A stretch of 64,000 bases of DNA from Aquabacter spiritensis (GTDB lineage: Bacteria; Pseudomonadota; Alphaproteobacteria; Rhizobiales; Xanthobacteraceae), in NCBI RefSeq assembly GCF_004346185.1, contig NZ_SMAI01000008.1, positions 161,536 through 225,535 on the forward strand, read 5' to 3'. Both the position numbers and the translations under genes were made by a program. The notes beneath the pieces were generated by a model, which saw nothing but the letters and a program-made list of their open reading frames with translations, did no database searches and was not told the DNA's origin. Shown piece after piece: positions 41,178 to 50,432 of the stretch; positions within the stretch are counted from its first letter, which is position 1, and each line of letters starts with the position of its first letter.

Positions 41178-44120
41178 ATGATTTCTGTGATCGTCTATGG
41201 TCGCAACGACAGCCGCGGTTACGGAATGGCGAAGCGGGTTGCAATCAGCCTGAACGTCCTCGCCACGCAGATCGACCAGGGGGCGGGAGAGATCCTGTTC
41301 GTCGACTACAATACGCCCGATCATCTTCCCACCCTTCCCGAACTGATCTGGGACACCTTGACCGCGCAAACGCTCGGTCGACTGCGCGTCTTGCGGGTGC
41401 GCCCCGCGCATCATGCGCGGTTTGCATCCTTGACGCCGTTGCCCGTTATCGAATCCATCGCGCGCAACGTGGCGCTGCGCCGGTCCGATCCGCGCAATCG
41501 CTGGATTCTGTCGACCAACACCGACGCCCTCGTCGCCCCCCGAGGCGACCGCCCGCTGTGCGCGGTCGTCGCCGACCTGCCGGACGGGCTGTACGGTCTG
41601 CCGCGCTTCGAACTTTCCGAGCGCAGCTGGGAAGGGTTCAACCGAACCGATCCCGAGGAATGCGTGTCCCTGGCGGCGGCATGGGCCGACGAGGCCTGCC
41701 TGCGCGAGACCGTCTATGGGGTGGATGAGGTTCTTTTCGACAATCCCGGGGATTTTCAGCTCGCACCACGCGCGACCCTCATCGAGATCGGCGGCTTCGA
41801 AGAGGAAATGCTGCTCGGCTGGCACGTCGACCACAACCTCGCCAAGCGCCTCTCCTTCCGGCTCGGCGCCGTGCGCAGCCTCGCGGAGCATTTCGATCTC
41901 TACCATCTCGGTCATTCGAGGAATGTCGTGGACACCCATTCCCGACATCGGCTTCAGAACAGCACTTTCCGTTTCGTCGCTTCTGTCGAAGCGGCAGACG
42001 CGATGCACGACCGCGCACGCTGGGGCCTGGAACGGGAGGCGGTCGAAGAGATCCGGTTCGACGTCGTCCCGGGCGAGCAGGTGCGGACCGTCTGCCGGGC
42101 GATCATGGCGCCGCTCGACGGCGCTCGTCCCGCGAGCCGCTACACCCCGGATAGCTTCGATACGTTTCACTACGACGCCAGACCCGCTTCAGCCCATCTT
42201 CTGGACCTGCTGAGCTGTCATTCGACCGGCACCGTCCTCGCTTATTCCGGCGCGCGGCGCGGCGTTCTCGACCTGCTTCGCAAGGGCTTGTCGGCCCTCG
42301 GATTTACCAAGAAGCTGCTCGTGCCCAGCAGCATCGCGGACCATCTCGGGGCGGACGGCCTTCCCGAAATCCAGGTCGGAGACGACGTCGCGGTTCTGCG
42401 CACCGCCGACGTTCTGATCTTCGAGTTCGGCCTGGATGCGGAAACGCCGGCTTCCGACCCTGCCGCGGTCCGCGCGCTCGACACCGTCGCGCAATTGCTG
42501 GCGGAGGCGGCGCAGGGCGAATCATCGCGCGCTCCGGAAGGCCCGGCCCGACTCTTCATCGCCGTGAACTCGGTCCATACCCGCTTCGAGCACCTCGTCG
42601 ATGAAACCATCGCCGTTGGCACCAGCCCCTTCGCGACGCGGCTGCGCTACGGCCCGCCGCACCGTCCGGTGGGTGCCGGGACGACGGCTCCGCTGCGGGC
42701 GCATCCGGAGGAGCAAGCCCATGCGCGCGGTCTGCTGAGGGTCTTGGCCGATGGGAAAGCCCCGTCCGCCGACATGCGGCTCGACATCGCCGCCCATGCC
42801 ACATTGATCCTCGAAGCGATCCGGAGTTCGGCTGACCAAGGCGAAGCGTGGGCCGATCTGGACCGCCTCACGGAGCGGCTCAGCGCGGTGGTCCACCCGC
42901 CTGCAGACCTGGCCGGCCTCGCGTTCGAGCCGGGGCCATCCCCGCCGACGCTGTCCGGCCCTGCGCGGATCGCGTCCTGGAACGAAGGGGAATGGGCCTC
43001 GGTCGCCAGATATTTCTCGCGCGTTCGAAGCGGCTGGACGTGGGAGCGCGCGCAGATATTGGACGGGATCGCCACCTGCTTTTCCAGCGGCCGGTACGCC
43101 CGGGCGCTGGTGGTGAGCGAGCATGAGGACCAAATCGTCAATGCCGTCGCGGCGCGGTTCGGATCCATCGACGTGATGGATGTCCGCGAGCTTTTCGGTG
43201 AACCTGCGGTGCTGACGAGCGAGCGCCGCTTCGCGCCCGAACTGCACCCTGCCTATAAGGTCCGGCGGGTGACGCTCGGCTCGGTCCAGCCGCGGATGTA
43301 CGACGTGATCGTGCTGCCCCATGCGAGCGCGTTCAAGGGCGGGGTGGGCCGCCTCGATGAAGTGGCGGCTCCCTTGAGCGCGGCGCTGTCGCCGAAGGGC
43401 CTGCTGGTGGTCGGAGGCGAGGTCTCGCTGCTGGGGCGCACCGACGCAATGCGCCCTGCCCTGTCGGCAGCGGGGAAGGACGGCTTCGCCGACACCTTCC
43501 ATCGCTTCGCCGGGCTCCGATTGAAAGATCCCGGGCGCCTGGCGCTCGGCAAGGAGGACCTTGCACTCGTCGGCACGCGCGACCAACGGGACCGCGGGCT
43601 TCCCGTCCTCGGCATCTGCGAGGATGGTGACGTCCTGTGGCCGTATGTCTGGTTCTTCGAAAAGCTGTCCTCGGAGCCTCCGCAGCCCTCCGCGCGCAGC
43701 TTCAAGTCTGCACTGCGCGACCTTCGGCTGGGCGAGCAGATCGCCAACCTGCACCTGGGCGCCGGCGCGGAGCGGAACGGCCCGCGTATCGTCGCAGGAC
43801 GGACCATGGCGGAAGGGCACGCGATCTACGGCCCCTTCCTGGCTCTCGAAGGCGGAGATTACAGGGTCACGCTCGCCTTTTCGCGGCTTGCGGGGCGTAG
43901 GGGAGCGCCGAAGACCACCCGTGCCGTCGTCGAGGTCAGCGCGGGGGACGAGATTCTCGTTCAGGAGACGATCGGGCTCGCGCAATCAGTCCAGCCCGAC
44001 CGCACGGCGCTGGCTCTCGACTTCACCCTCACGGCGGATCCGAAGCCTTTGGAAATCCGCCTTTGGACCAATGGCCACGTCGATTTCGAGTTGGAATCGG
44101 CAAAGATCGCGCGCAGATAG
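41178..44120 (+). CDS. Large multidomain protein: GT-A-like head, Rossmann-like middle, beta-sandwich tail
   Basis: About 980 residues from ATG 41178 (MISVIVYGRNDSRGYG); in-frame ATGs at 41118, 41157 and 41169 are possible. The first 290 residues resemble a GT2/GT-A transferase: SVIVYGRND, EILFVDYNTPDHLP, WILSTNTDALVAP and GFEEEMLLGWHVDHNLAKRL. Two later segments look Rossmann-like, one with YARALVVSEHEDQIVNAV and MYDVIVLPHAS as in methyltransferases, but key SAM residues are unclear. The last 140 residues form a sandwich-like domain (YGPFLALEGGDYRVTLAFS). It probably acts in glycan synthesis; the full architecture is not one I can name. Confidence 0.65.
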   Translation: MISVIVYGRNDSRGYGMAKRVAISLNVLATQIDQGAGEILFVDYNTPDHLPTLPELIWDTLTAQTLGRLRVLRVRPAHHARFASLTPLPVIESIARNVALRRSDPRNRWILSTNTDALVAPRGDRPLCAVVADLPDGLYGLPRFELSERSWEGFNRTDPEECVSLAAAWADEACLRETVYGVDEVLFDNPGDFQLAPRATLIEIGGFEEEMLLGWHVDHNLAKRLSFRLGAVRSLAEHFDLYHLGHSRNVVDTHSRHRLQNSTFRFVASVEAADAMHDRARWGLEREAVEEIRFDVVPGEQVRTVCRAIMAPLDGARPASRYTPDSFDTFHYDARPASAHLLDLLSCHSTGTVLAYSGARRGVLDLLRKGLSALGFTKKLLVPSSIADHLGADGLPEIQVGDDVAVLRTADVLIFEFGLDAETPASDPAAVRALDTVAQLLAEAAQGESSRAPEGPARLFIAVNSVHTRFEHLVDETIAVGTSPFATRLRYGPPHRPVGAGTTAPLRAHPEEQAHARGLLRVLADGKAPSADMRLDIAAHATLILEAIRSSADQGEAWADLDRLTERLSAVVHPPADLAGLAFEPGPSPPTLSGPARIASWNEGEWASVARYFSRVRSGWTWERAQILDGIATCFSSGRYARALVVSEHEDQIVNAVAARFGSIDVMDVRELFGEPAVLTSERRFAPELHPAYKVRRVTLGSVQPRMYDVIVLPHASAFKGGVGRLDEVAAPLSAALSPKGLLVVGGEVSLLGRTDAMRPALSAAGKDGFADTFHRFAGLRLKDPGRLALGKEDLALVGTRDQRDRGLPVLGICEDGDVLWPYVWFFEKLSSEPPQPSARSFKSALRDLRLGEQIANLHLGAGAERNGPRIVAGRTMAEGHAIYGPFLALEGGDYRVTLAFSRLAGRRGAPKTTRAVVEVSAGDEILVQETIGLAQSVQPDRTALALDFTLTADPKPLEIRLWTNGHVDFELESAKIARR

Positions 44121-44247
44121 TCCAAACGCCGATCGGCCCGCGGCGGCTGGCCGGCCTGTGGACCGGATTTGGCTTAGGCCGCGGTGGTGCCAAGCCGCGC
44201 AATTGTGGGGCGGATCCTGCCCGGGGTCCCAGATTTATTGGTAGAGA
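44121..44247. other. Intergenic region before GDP-mannose dehydratase
   Basis: 127 bp. GGTAGAG lies just before the next ATG and an A/T-richer patch (GATTTATTGG) near 44230-44240 might be a -10 element. Nothing else seen. Confidence 0.35.
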
Positions 44248-45369
44248 ATGACCAAAAAAGCGCTCATCACAGGGGTCACAGGCCAGGACGGCTCCTATCT
44301 CGCCGAGCTTCTGCTCGACAAGGGATACGAAGTGCATGGCATCAAGCGCCGCGCGTCGCTGTTCAACACCCAGCGGGTGGACCACATCTACGAGGATCCC
44401 CATCTCGCCCCCCAGCGCTTCAAGCTGCACTATGGCGACCTCACCGACACGTCGAACCTCATCCGCATCCTCAGCGAGGTCATGCCGGACGAGGTCTACA
44501 ATCTGGGCGCGCAATCGCATGTGGCGGTGAGTTTCGAGGCCCCGGAATATACCGCCGACGTGGACGCGATCGGCACCCTCCGGCTTCTCGAAGGCATCCG
44601 CTTTCTCGGCCTCGAGCGGCGCACGCGCTTCTACCAGGCGTCGACGTCGGAACTGTACGGTCTGGTGCAGGAATCCCCGCAACGGGAGACCACGCCGTTT
44701 TATCCCCGCTCGCCTTATGCCGTGGCGAAGCTCTACGCCTATTGGATCACGGTCAATTACCGCGAAGCCTATGGGCTCTACGCGTGCAACGGCATCCTGT
44801 TCAACCATGAAAGCCCGCGCCGCGGCGAGACGTTCGTCACGCGCAAGATCACCCGGGGGCTGGCAAACATCGCCCAGGGGCTGGAAGCCTGCCTCTATAT
44901 GGGGAACATCGATGCGCTGCGCGATTGGGGCCATGCGCGCGACTATGTCCGCATGCAATGGATGATGCTGCAGCAGGACACCGCCGAGGATTATGTCATC
45001 GCGACCGGGCAGCAATATTCCGTGCGCCAATTCATCCTCTGGACGGCCGAGGAGCTGGGCATCGAGTTGGCATTCCACGGAGAAGGGGTCGATGAGGTGG
45101 CGACCGTCGTGCGCGTCACGTCCGATCGGGCACCCGCCGTGAAGCCGGGACAAGTGGTGCTGCGGATCGATCCGCGCTATTTCCGGCCGGCCGAGGTGGA
45201 GACGCTTCTCGGCGACCCGTCGAAGGCCAAGCTGAAACTCGGATGGGAGCCGCTCATCACGGCGCGGGACATGTGCGCGGAAATGGTGGAGGCCGATTTG
45301 CGGGTGGCGCGACGCCATGCTCTTCTCAACCAACACGGACTCTCAATGTCGGTCTCTCTGGAGAACTGA
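44248..45369 (+). CDS. gmd: GDP-mannose 4,6-dehydratase
   Basis: 373 residues, the normal length. Motifs are [31 protein letters not shown], the catalytic ASTSELYG, and [15 protein letters not shown] with Tyr and Lys. The NADP-dependent enzyme turns GDP-mannose into GDP-4-keto-6-deoxymannose, the precursor of GDP-rhamnose, GDP-fucose and GDP-perosamine. None of the follow-on enzymes (reductase, epimerase-reductase, aminotransferase) is in the window. A rhamnosyltransferase-like gene lies in the AT-rich segment. Confidence 0.95.
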   Translation: MTKKALITGVTGQDGSYLAELLLDKGYEVHGIKRRASLFNTQRVDHIYEDPHLAPQRFKLHYGDLTDTSNLIRILSEVMPDEVYNLGAQSHVAVSFEAPEYTADVDAIGTLRLLEGIRFLGLERRTRFYQASTSELYGLVQESPQRETTPFYPRSPYAVAKLYAYWITVNYREAYGLYACNGILFNHESPRRGETFVTRKITRGLANIAQGLEACLYMGNIDALRDWGHARDYVRMQWMMLQQDTAEDYVIATGQQYSVRQFILWTAEELGIELAFHGEGVDEVATVVRVTSDRAPAVKPGQVVLRIDPRYFRPAEVETLLGDPSKAKLKLGWEPLITARDMCAEMVEADLRVARRHALLNQHGLSMSVSLEN

Positions 45370-45433
45370 CGGCTCGGGCGCGGGTCGGGGTGCCACAGGA
45401 CATCGGGTTTTCGTGAGCGAGCAGGGCGGGCAG

Positions 45434-46645
45434 ATGGCCGATACCGAAGAAGCCCTCGGGGAACGAGACCGGTCCCGGTCTGGGGACGGTGAGATCCTCA
45501 TCCTCGATGCCACCGGTCCGGATGGTCCTGCTTGCCTGGCGGGCCTCCTCGCCGACACGGCCGCCGCCCCCGTCCTGGTGTTTTATTCCCCTGCCCGGAC
45601 CTGGATCGCGCGCGAGATCGTCGACGGGCGGTTGCCATCGGCGGGCCTCGCGTCCTGGAAGGCCTATGCGGGCGCCCTCCTCGTGTGCCACCGCCGAAGC
45701 CGGCGGACCGTGACGTTCGTCTCCGCCTCCGCCTTCGCACGAGATCCGTCCCTCGTGTTCGACCTGCTCGCCGCGCGCTCGGTCAGGCTCGATCCGGAAA
45801 TGGCCTCCCTGCCGGCTTTGAGGGAGGCGTCACCGGTCACCAGATGGCAAGTGCTGGTCGCGGCGAGGGCCTGCGAGGCCGATCCCTCGGCCGTCCTTCT
45901 CGATGGCGAACTCGAAGCTGCAGCGCTCCCTCTGCAGGACGTGTCCGTCGATGCCGACGCTGCCTTCCTCGAAATTTCGCAGTCCGAGGCCGAGCGACAT
46001 CGCGAACGGGAGGCCGAACGCGAGGCGCGCTCCGCGATGGCGTCGCGCGCGCGGGCGCGGGAAGCCATGGCGGATGCGCGGTCAGGCTCGCGCGATGAGC
46101 GGCATCGGATGACCGAGGCGGAAAGAGCCCTTCTGCTGCCTCAGCTTGCCGATCTGCGGGCAGATATAACGGACCACCTGCGCACCCAGATGCGCCATGC
46201 GGCATCCATTGCGGAGGCGGAAACCGCACTTGCCGCGGCCAGAGGGCAGATTGCAGATCTGCAGGATCGCTTGGAGCAAGAGCGCGCCAAGGCGGCAGAT
46301 CTTGCGGCGCAGCTGGCGCAGGCCGAAGGGAGGATTGAAACGGACGCGCAGAGTGTACGCGAAGCGAAGGAAGCGATCCTTCTATCACAGATTGTGGAAC
46401 TTCGCGACGAGTTGCACGATCAGGTCCGCCAAGGCGAGAGCGCGGTGCGCCTCGTGGCGACGCTCAGAGCGCAATTGGCGGCGCAAATGCAGCGGGCGGA
46501 GGAACTCAGCCGGGAGGTGTCCGACCTGCGCACGTCGCGCGGCACCGACACCGCCAGCGGCGAAGGGCCTTCCTCAGAGGCCCCTGCGGCGGGTCCGTTG
46601 CGGTCGATTCGTCAGTTGCTCGCGATGAGCCCGCGGCGCCAGTGA
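45434..46645 (+). CDS. Coiled-coil protein with a head related to the one at 39613
   Basis: 403 residues from ATG 45434; a GTG at 45413 is possible. The head (about 20-175) has PVLVFYSPARTWIA, ASWKAYAGALLVCHRRSRRTVTFVS and DPSLVFDLLAARSVRLD, in the same order as the head of the first coiled-coil gene. Residues about 185-370 are coiled coil, partly very charged (ERHREREAEREARS). A short C-terminal segment, RSIRQLLAMSPRR, is basic. It sits 64 bp downstream of the dehydratase gene. Function unknown; scaffold or length control is a guess. Confidence 0.65.
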   Translation: MADTEEALGERDRSRSGDGEILILDATGPDGPACLAGLLADTAAAPVLVFYSPARTWIAREIVDGRLPSAGLASWKAYAGALLVCHRRSRRTVTFVSASAFARDPSLVFDLLAARSVRLDPEMASLPALREASPVTRWQVLVAARACEADPSAVLLDGELEAAALPLQDVSVDADAAFLEISQSEAERHREREAEREARSAMASRARAREAMADARSGSRDERHRMTEAERALLLPQLADLRADITDHLRTQMRHAASIAEAETALAAARGQIADLQDRLEQERAKAADLAAQLAQAEGRIETDAQSVREAKEAILLSQIVELRDELHDQVRQGESAVRLVATLRAQLAAQMQRAEELSREVSDLRTSRGTDTASGEGPSSEAPAAGPLRSIRQLLAMSPRRQ

Positions 46646-46652
46646 CGCGCGG

Positions 46653-46723
46653 GTCGAAGGGTCTGCAGGCCGGCAGAGTATGCCCCGCCCTCCGGCATAA
46701 TCAGCAACCCGCCGGCCTTCGAC
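46653..46723. terminator. Possible bidirectional terminator
   Basis: Between two convergent genes. GTCGAAGG (46653-46660) pairs with CCTTCGAC (46716-46723), GGCCGGC with GCCGGCC inside them, and TATGCC (46679-46684) with GGCATA (46694-46699). Several nested stems in a convergent gap fit transcription termination from both sides, though T-tracts are lacking. Confidence 0.5.
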
Positions 46724-46793
46724 ATGCCGTCTCAATCCGGCCCGTGCTTCCTTCGAAGCTTCCAACCCGGCACGGCTTCGCTGGTCCCCGCCG

Positions 46794-47543
46794 TCACAGC
46801 GACGCATAGATGCTGATGGCGAAATCGACGTCTTCGAAGACGCGTCCGCGCCCGCTCTTCAGCACCAGGGCCTTGTTGCAATATTCTCGGATGGTGTTGA
46901 CGTCGTGGCTGATCAGGATCATCGATTGATCCTTGCGTTTTACGAACAGTTCTTCGTGGCACCGGCGGTGAAAACGTTGATCACCCACCGCGATGACCTC
47001 GTCGATCAGGATGCATTCAAAATCGATGCCGAGCGTCAGCGCGAACATGAGCCGCGCCCGCATGCCCGTCGAATAGGTACGGACCGGCAGTTTGAGATAG
47101 TTTCCGAGTTCAGCGAAATCGTCGACATAATCGATCATGTCCGGGATCGACTTGTCGTAAAGCCGGGCGATGAAACGGATATTGTCGTAGCCGCTCATCG
47201 ACAGATCGAAGCCGCCGCCGAACGCCACCGGCCACGACATTTTCATGCCGATATCGATGGTGCCGCTGGTCGGCGGCTCGACGCCGCCGATCAATTTGAC
47301 CAAAGTGGACTTGCCGGCGCCGTTGCGGCCGAGAACGCCGATCTTCTCGCCATAGGCGATATCGAAGGTGATCCCGTCGATCACGCGCTTCATCCCGAAC
47401 TGGGTATGAAACTCCTTCACCACATTGACGAGGCGGATCCGGCGGTCGCTTCCGTGCGCATTGGGCGCAGCCAGGGGGCGTGCGCCATCGGGCGGCAAAA
47501 ACGCGGGCGGCGTGGCCGCCGCGGGCGCGAGGTCCGCACTCAT
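46794..47543 (-). CDS. Capsule-export ABC transporter ATP-binding protein (KpsT-like)
   Basis: 249 residues from ATG 47543 (ATGA overlap with the KpsE-like gene). Walker A is GRNGAGKSTLVKL, the signature region is YSTGMRARLMFALTLG, Walker B is CILIDEVIAVGD and the H-loop LISHD. The YSxGMRARL signature is typical of KpsT/CtrD-type exporters. It powers export of a lipid-linked polysaccharide across the inner membrane. The usual partner permease (KpsM) is not adjacent: a convergent gene lies downstream. The Pro/Ala-rich N-terminal 30 residues are longer than usual. Confidence 0.92.
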   Translation of the reverse strand: MSADLAPAAATPPAFLPPDGARPLAAPNAHGSDRRIRLVNVVKEFHTQFGMKRVIDGITFDIAYGEKIGVLGRNGAGKSTLVKLIGGVEPPTSGTIDIGMKMSWPVAFGGGFDLSMSGYDNIRFIARLYDKSIPDMIDYVDDFAELGNYLKLPVRTYSTGMRARLMFALTLGIDFECILIDEVIAVGDQRFHRRCHEELFVKRKDQSMILISHDVNTIREYCNKALVLKSGRGRVFEDVDFAISIYASL

Positions 47544-48790
47544 CGCAAATGTTCCAGCGTCAGGTCCAACATGACCCGCACAATCCAATACAGGCCGCCG
47601 CACACAGCCACGACCACCATCAGGATCAGCAGGCGGCGGGGATGCTCGGGCCGGTCGGCGATATTTGGCTCGACGATCCGCTCGAGATAGAGGCGACGGG
47701 CGACTGCCTCCTGGCGCGCCCGTTCCAGCGACGCCATCGCGGCCGTAAGCGCCTTGAAATAGAGCTCCTTTTCCAGCACCAGCTTCTCGTAATCCGCGAG
47801 CTTCCCCGCAAGCGAGGAGCTTTCGCCGACCACAAGGCGGCTCTGGCGGTCGATCTCACCCTTCAGCGCCGCCCGGCGCGAGCGCAGATCGTTCAATTGC
47901 GGGCTGCGCGGATTGCTCTGAAGCAGACCCGCTATCTTGGTGTCGACCTGCGCGAGTTCGAGCGCAAGCCGCGTGCTGAGATCGAGCGCGACGGACGTCT
48001 GGCGCCCCGGATCCACAACGAGCTCCCGGTTGCGGTATTCCGTGAGCTTCTCCTGGATCACACCGACCCTGGCCTCGTAGCGCTGCACCACCTCTTCCGC
48101 GAACTGAATGGAATCGGCGCTCACCCGCGCATTGAGGCGGTTCACCAGCGCTTCGGCATGATCGAGAATGCCGACCGCGAGAGCCTGCGCGTCGGCGGCA
48201 TGGAACGCCTTGACCTTGAGCGTGCTGATGCCCGTCGACTTGTCGATCGACAGATCGATGAAACTGGAGAACCACTTGTATAGGGATTCCTGGGTCTGGG
48301 GCCGCCAGAAGGTCGAGAAGGCGGTGACGAAATCGGCCTCCGACCGGTCGAGGCGGCCGAGGAGATCATTCTGCTTCGCCAGACGCTCGACAAGATCCCG
48401 GGACTCCACGAACGCCTTCACCGCATGGCTGCCCTCGCTGGTCGTCTCGATCCCGCTGGATTGCAGCACCGCCCCCATGGAATCGCTGAACGCATCCGGA
48501 TTTCCGCCCTGCCGCACCAGGAAGCGCGTCTCCGACACATAGAGGTCGGAAGCGATGAAGCCGAAATAGATCGTGGCAACCAGGACCGGGACGGCCACGC
48601 AGACGATGAATGCGATCCGCCGATAAAACTGGCGCGCCTCGTCGACGAGATGGCGCATCGCCGGCGGCGGCTGCCGCGATCCGTCGACCGGGAGATGATG
48701 CTCGGGCGCCGTGGTGACCGAGGCGTCGTCGACCAGGGGCAGCAGGGTCAATTGCCGCGTTTCCGCCGGCACGCTCGGATTGCCGCTCAT
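47540..48790 (-). CDS. KpsE/CtrB-like capsule export inner-membrane protein (copy 1)
   Basis: 416 residues from ATG 48790, with GGGGGGAG upstream. One membrane segment near 58-80 (IAFIVCVAVPVLVATIYFGF), a long periplasmic coiled-coil part (about 215-355), and a second membrane segment near 388-408. YVSETRFLVRQGG after the first segment matches the polysaccharide co-polymerase family. It spans the periplasm and links the ABC exporter to an outer-membrane channel. Its paralogue lies immediately upstream; similarity is clear but not high. Confidence 0.85.
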   Translation of the reverse strand: MSGNPSVPAETRQLTLLPLVDDASVTTAPEHHLPVDGSRQPPPAMRHLVDEARQFYRRIAFIVCVAVPVLVATIYFGFIASDLYVSETRFLVRQGGNPDAFSDSMGAVLQSSGIETTSEGSHAVKAFVESRDLVERLAKQNDLLGRLDRSEADFVTAFSTFWRPQTQESLYKWFSSFIDLSIDKSTGISTLKVKAFHAADAQALAVGILDHAEALVNRLNARVSADSIQFAEEVVQRYEARVGVIQEKLTEYRNRELVVDPGRQTSVALDLSTRLALELAQVDTKIAGLLQSNPRSPQLNDLRSRRAALKGEIDRQSRLVVGESSSLAGKLADYEKLVLEKELYFKALTAAMASLERARQEAVARRLYLERIVEPNIADRPEHPRRLLILMVVVAVCGGLYWIVRVMLDLTLEHLR

Positions 48791-48850
48791 CACGTCTCCC
48801 CCCGCCTGCGGACCGCACGCCCGGTCGACGCGGGCGGCCCGCCGCACCCC

Positions 48851-50035
48851 TTACGTTTCGACATCGGCATGCTCCCGCGCACCGACCAGCAGGAGCCACA
48901 TCGTGCCGTAGGCAAATCCGCCGAACAGCAAAACGGTGGCGATGATCTTCCACGCTTTGGGTTCGGTCGGTTCATCGGGAAAACTCGGCTGGGCGACGGT
49001 TTCGATATAGATCTGTTGCTGGCGCGCCTCCTGGCGCGCGCGTTCAATGGCGGTCGAAGCCGCCGCCAGGGCGCGGTCGGCGAAATTCCGCTCCAGAACG
49101 AGGCGCTCATATTCCGCCATTTTTGCGGACAGGGACGTGTCGCTGCCGACGACGCCGGCGCGCTGCTCCTCGATCTGCTGCTGCAACGCGGCGGCGCGGG
49201 TTTCCAGGACGCCCAGAGACGGACTGCGCGGCGCGCGTTCCCGCATCTCCTGAAGCTGGACGTTGACGGTGGCGAGTTCCGTGGTGAGCGCGCCGATCAG
49301 CTTGACCGAGCTGCCGAACGTGCTGTTGGGATCAAACAGGAGTTCGCGGTTGCGGAATGCCGACAATGCCGCCTGCGCGGCGATGATGCGCTGCTCCGCC
49401 TCGCCCAGGAGCTTTTCGGCATGGGCGATGCTGTCGCGATGCGCCCGGTCGTTCATCCGGTTCACGACCTCCTCGCCGAGTTCCAGAAGCGCGCGGGCGA
49501 CGTCGAAGCTGTCCTGGGCGCGGAACGTCTGGACCTGAAGGGTGGAGATGCCGGTCTGGGGATCGTAGATGATCCGGACATACCGCTCATATTGCCGGTA
49601 GAGCGCTTCGACCGTGCGATTTTCCCACAAATTTCCGTAGCCGGACCAAAAGTCCGCTTCCGGACGGTTCAAGATCTCGGCGAGCGGAAGCCGTTTCGAC
49701 AGATCGATCACCGCATCGCGGGATTCCATGTAATCGATAATGGCGAACGTATCGTCCTGGACACTGCCGATCCCGAAGGTCCGGAACATCATCGCGAGCC
49801 CGGAGGCGTTCGTGCTGGAGGAGCCGCGCACCATGAAGCGCGCCTCGGACACGTAGCGCTCGGTCACGATCAGCAGGGAATACACCGAGAAGACAAGCAG
49901 CGGAATCAGCAGCGTGCAGCAGAACAGCACCCGGTTCCAAGACACCCATCCCGGCAGGCGGCGCTTCGCACCGGCCAGAGCGAGAGCTCCCGAATGCCCC
50001 GTCTGGGGAGGTGGCAGCCTGAATTGTTGATTCAT
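48851..50035 (-). CDS. KpsE/CtrB-like capsule export inner-membrane protein (copy 2)
   Basis: 394 residues. A membrane segment at about 36-56 is followed by YVSEARFMVRGSSS, then ESRDAVIDLSKRLPL and a coiled-coil region (about 195-340), and a second membrane segment near 366-385. The pattern parallels copy 1: ESRD, DPQTGISTLQVQTF versus DKSTGISTLKVKAF, and SFPDEPTEPKAWK. The pair may form hetero-oligomers or serve two channels. It is the first gene of the export operon, reading away from the divergent region at 50036-50432. Confidence 0.85.
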   Translation of the reverse strand: MNQQFRLPPPQTGHSGALALAGAKRRLPGWVSWNRVLFCCTLLIPLLVFSVYSLLIVTERYVSEARFMVRGSSSTNASGLAMMFRTFGIGSVQDDTFAIIDYMESRDAVIDLSKRLPLAEILNRPEADFWSGYGNLWENRTVEALYRQYERYVRIIYDPQTGISTLQVQTFRAQDSFDVARALLELGEEVVNRMNDRAHRDSIAHAEKLLGEAEQRIIAAQAALSAFRNRELLFDPNSTFGSSVKLIGALTTELATVNVQLQEMRERAPRSPSLGVLETRAAALQQQIEEQRAGVVGSDTSLSAKMAEYERLVLERNFADRALAAASTAIERARQEARQQQIYIETVAQPSFPDEPTEPKAWKIIATVLLFGGFAYGTMWLLLVGAREHADVET

Positions 50036-50432
50036 GCGGTCCTACATTGCCGACATGCGATACCGCCCGCGGATCTGCTCGCCCGTCCCGGCCATTCTAC
50101 CCGAATCGGCAGAACATGCCATTCACCGCACGCCGATGATCAGAATATGGCATGGTAAACAATATCCTTCTGCGCCCTTTCAAAAAGAGACAATAAACCT
50201 GGAGGAAAGAGCGGGATGAGAGTATCGGGAGTGCAATCTAATCCTGGGAACACCATTAATACCTCCGACCCACGCCGGCGATCACGACAGGTCAGCGTGA
50301 CGCAGTGTGACCCACCTGCATCAATTTGCGCGCAGGTGCGAATTTTCCCTACAATCCTACCCGAAGGCCCTTGCGCCGCAAATGTGGCATTGGTTAGGTA
50401 GTCTTACGCTCACCCCTGACCCTGAAGGTTCA
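50036..50432. promoter_or_regulatory. Divergent regulatory region with inverted repeats
   Basis: 397 bp between the export operon and the GT4 gene. It contains CACCTGC/GCAGGTG (50313-50338), GGTCA/TGACC around 50290-50312, and an A-rich stretch at 50150-50200. A 61-codon ORF at 50216-50401 has GGAGG ten bases upstream but no recognisable protein; I treat it as unproven. Confidence 0.45.

Noticed and set aside
50216..50401. A 61-codon ORF with a ribosome-site-like sequence
   Set aside because: Spacing to the ribosome site is long and the peptide has no features; mentioned only in the regulatory-region entry.
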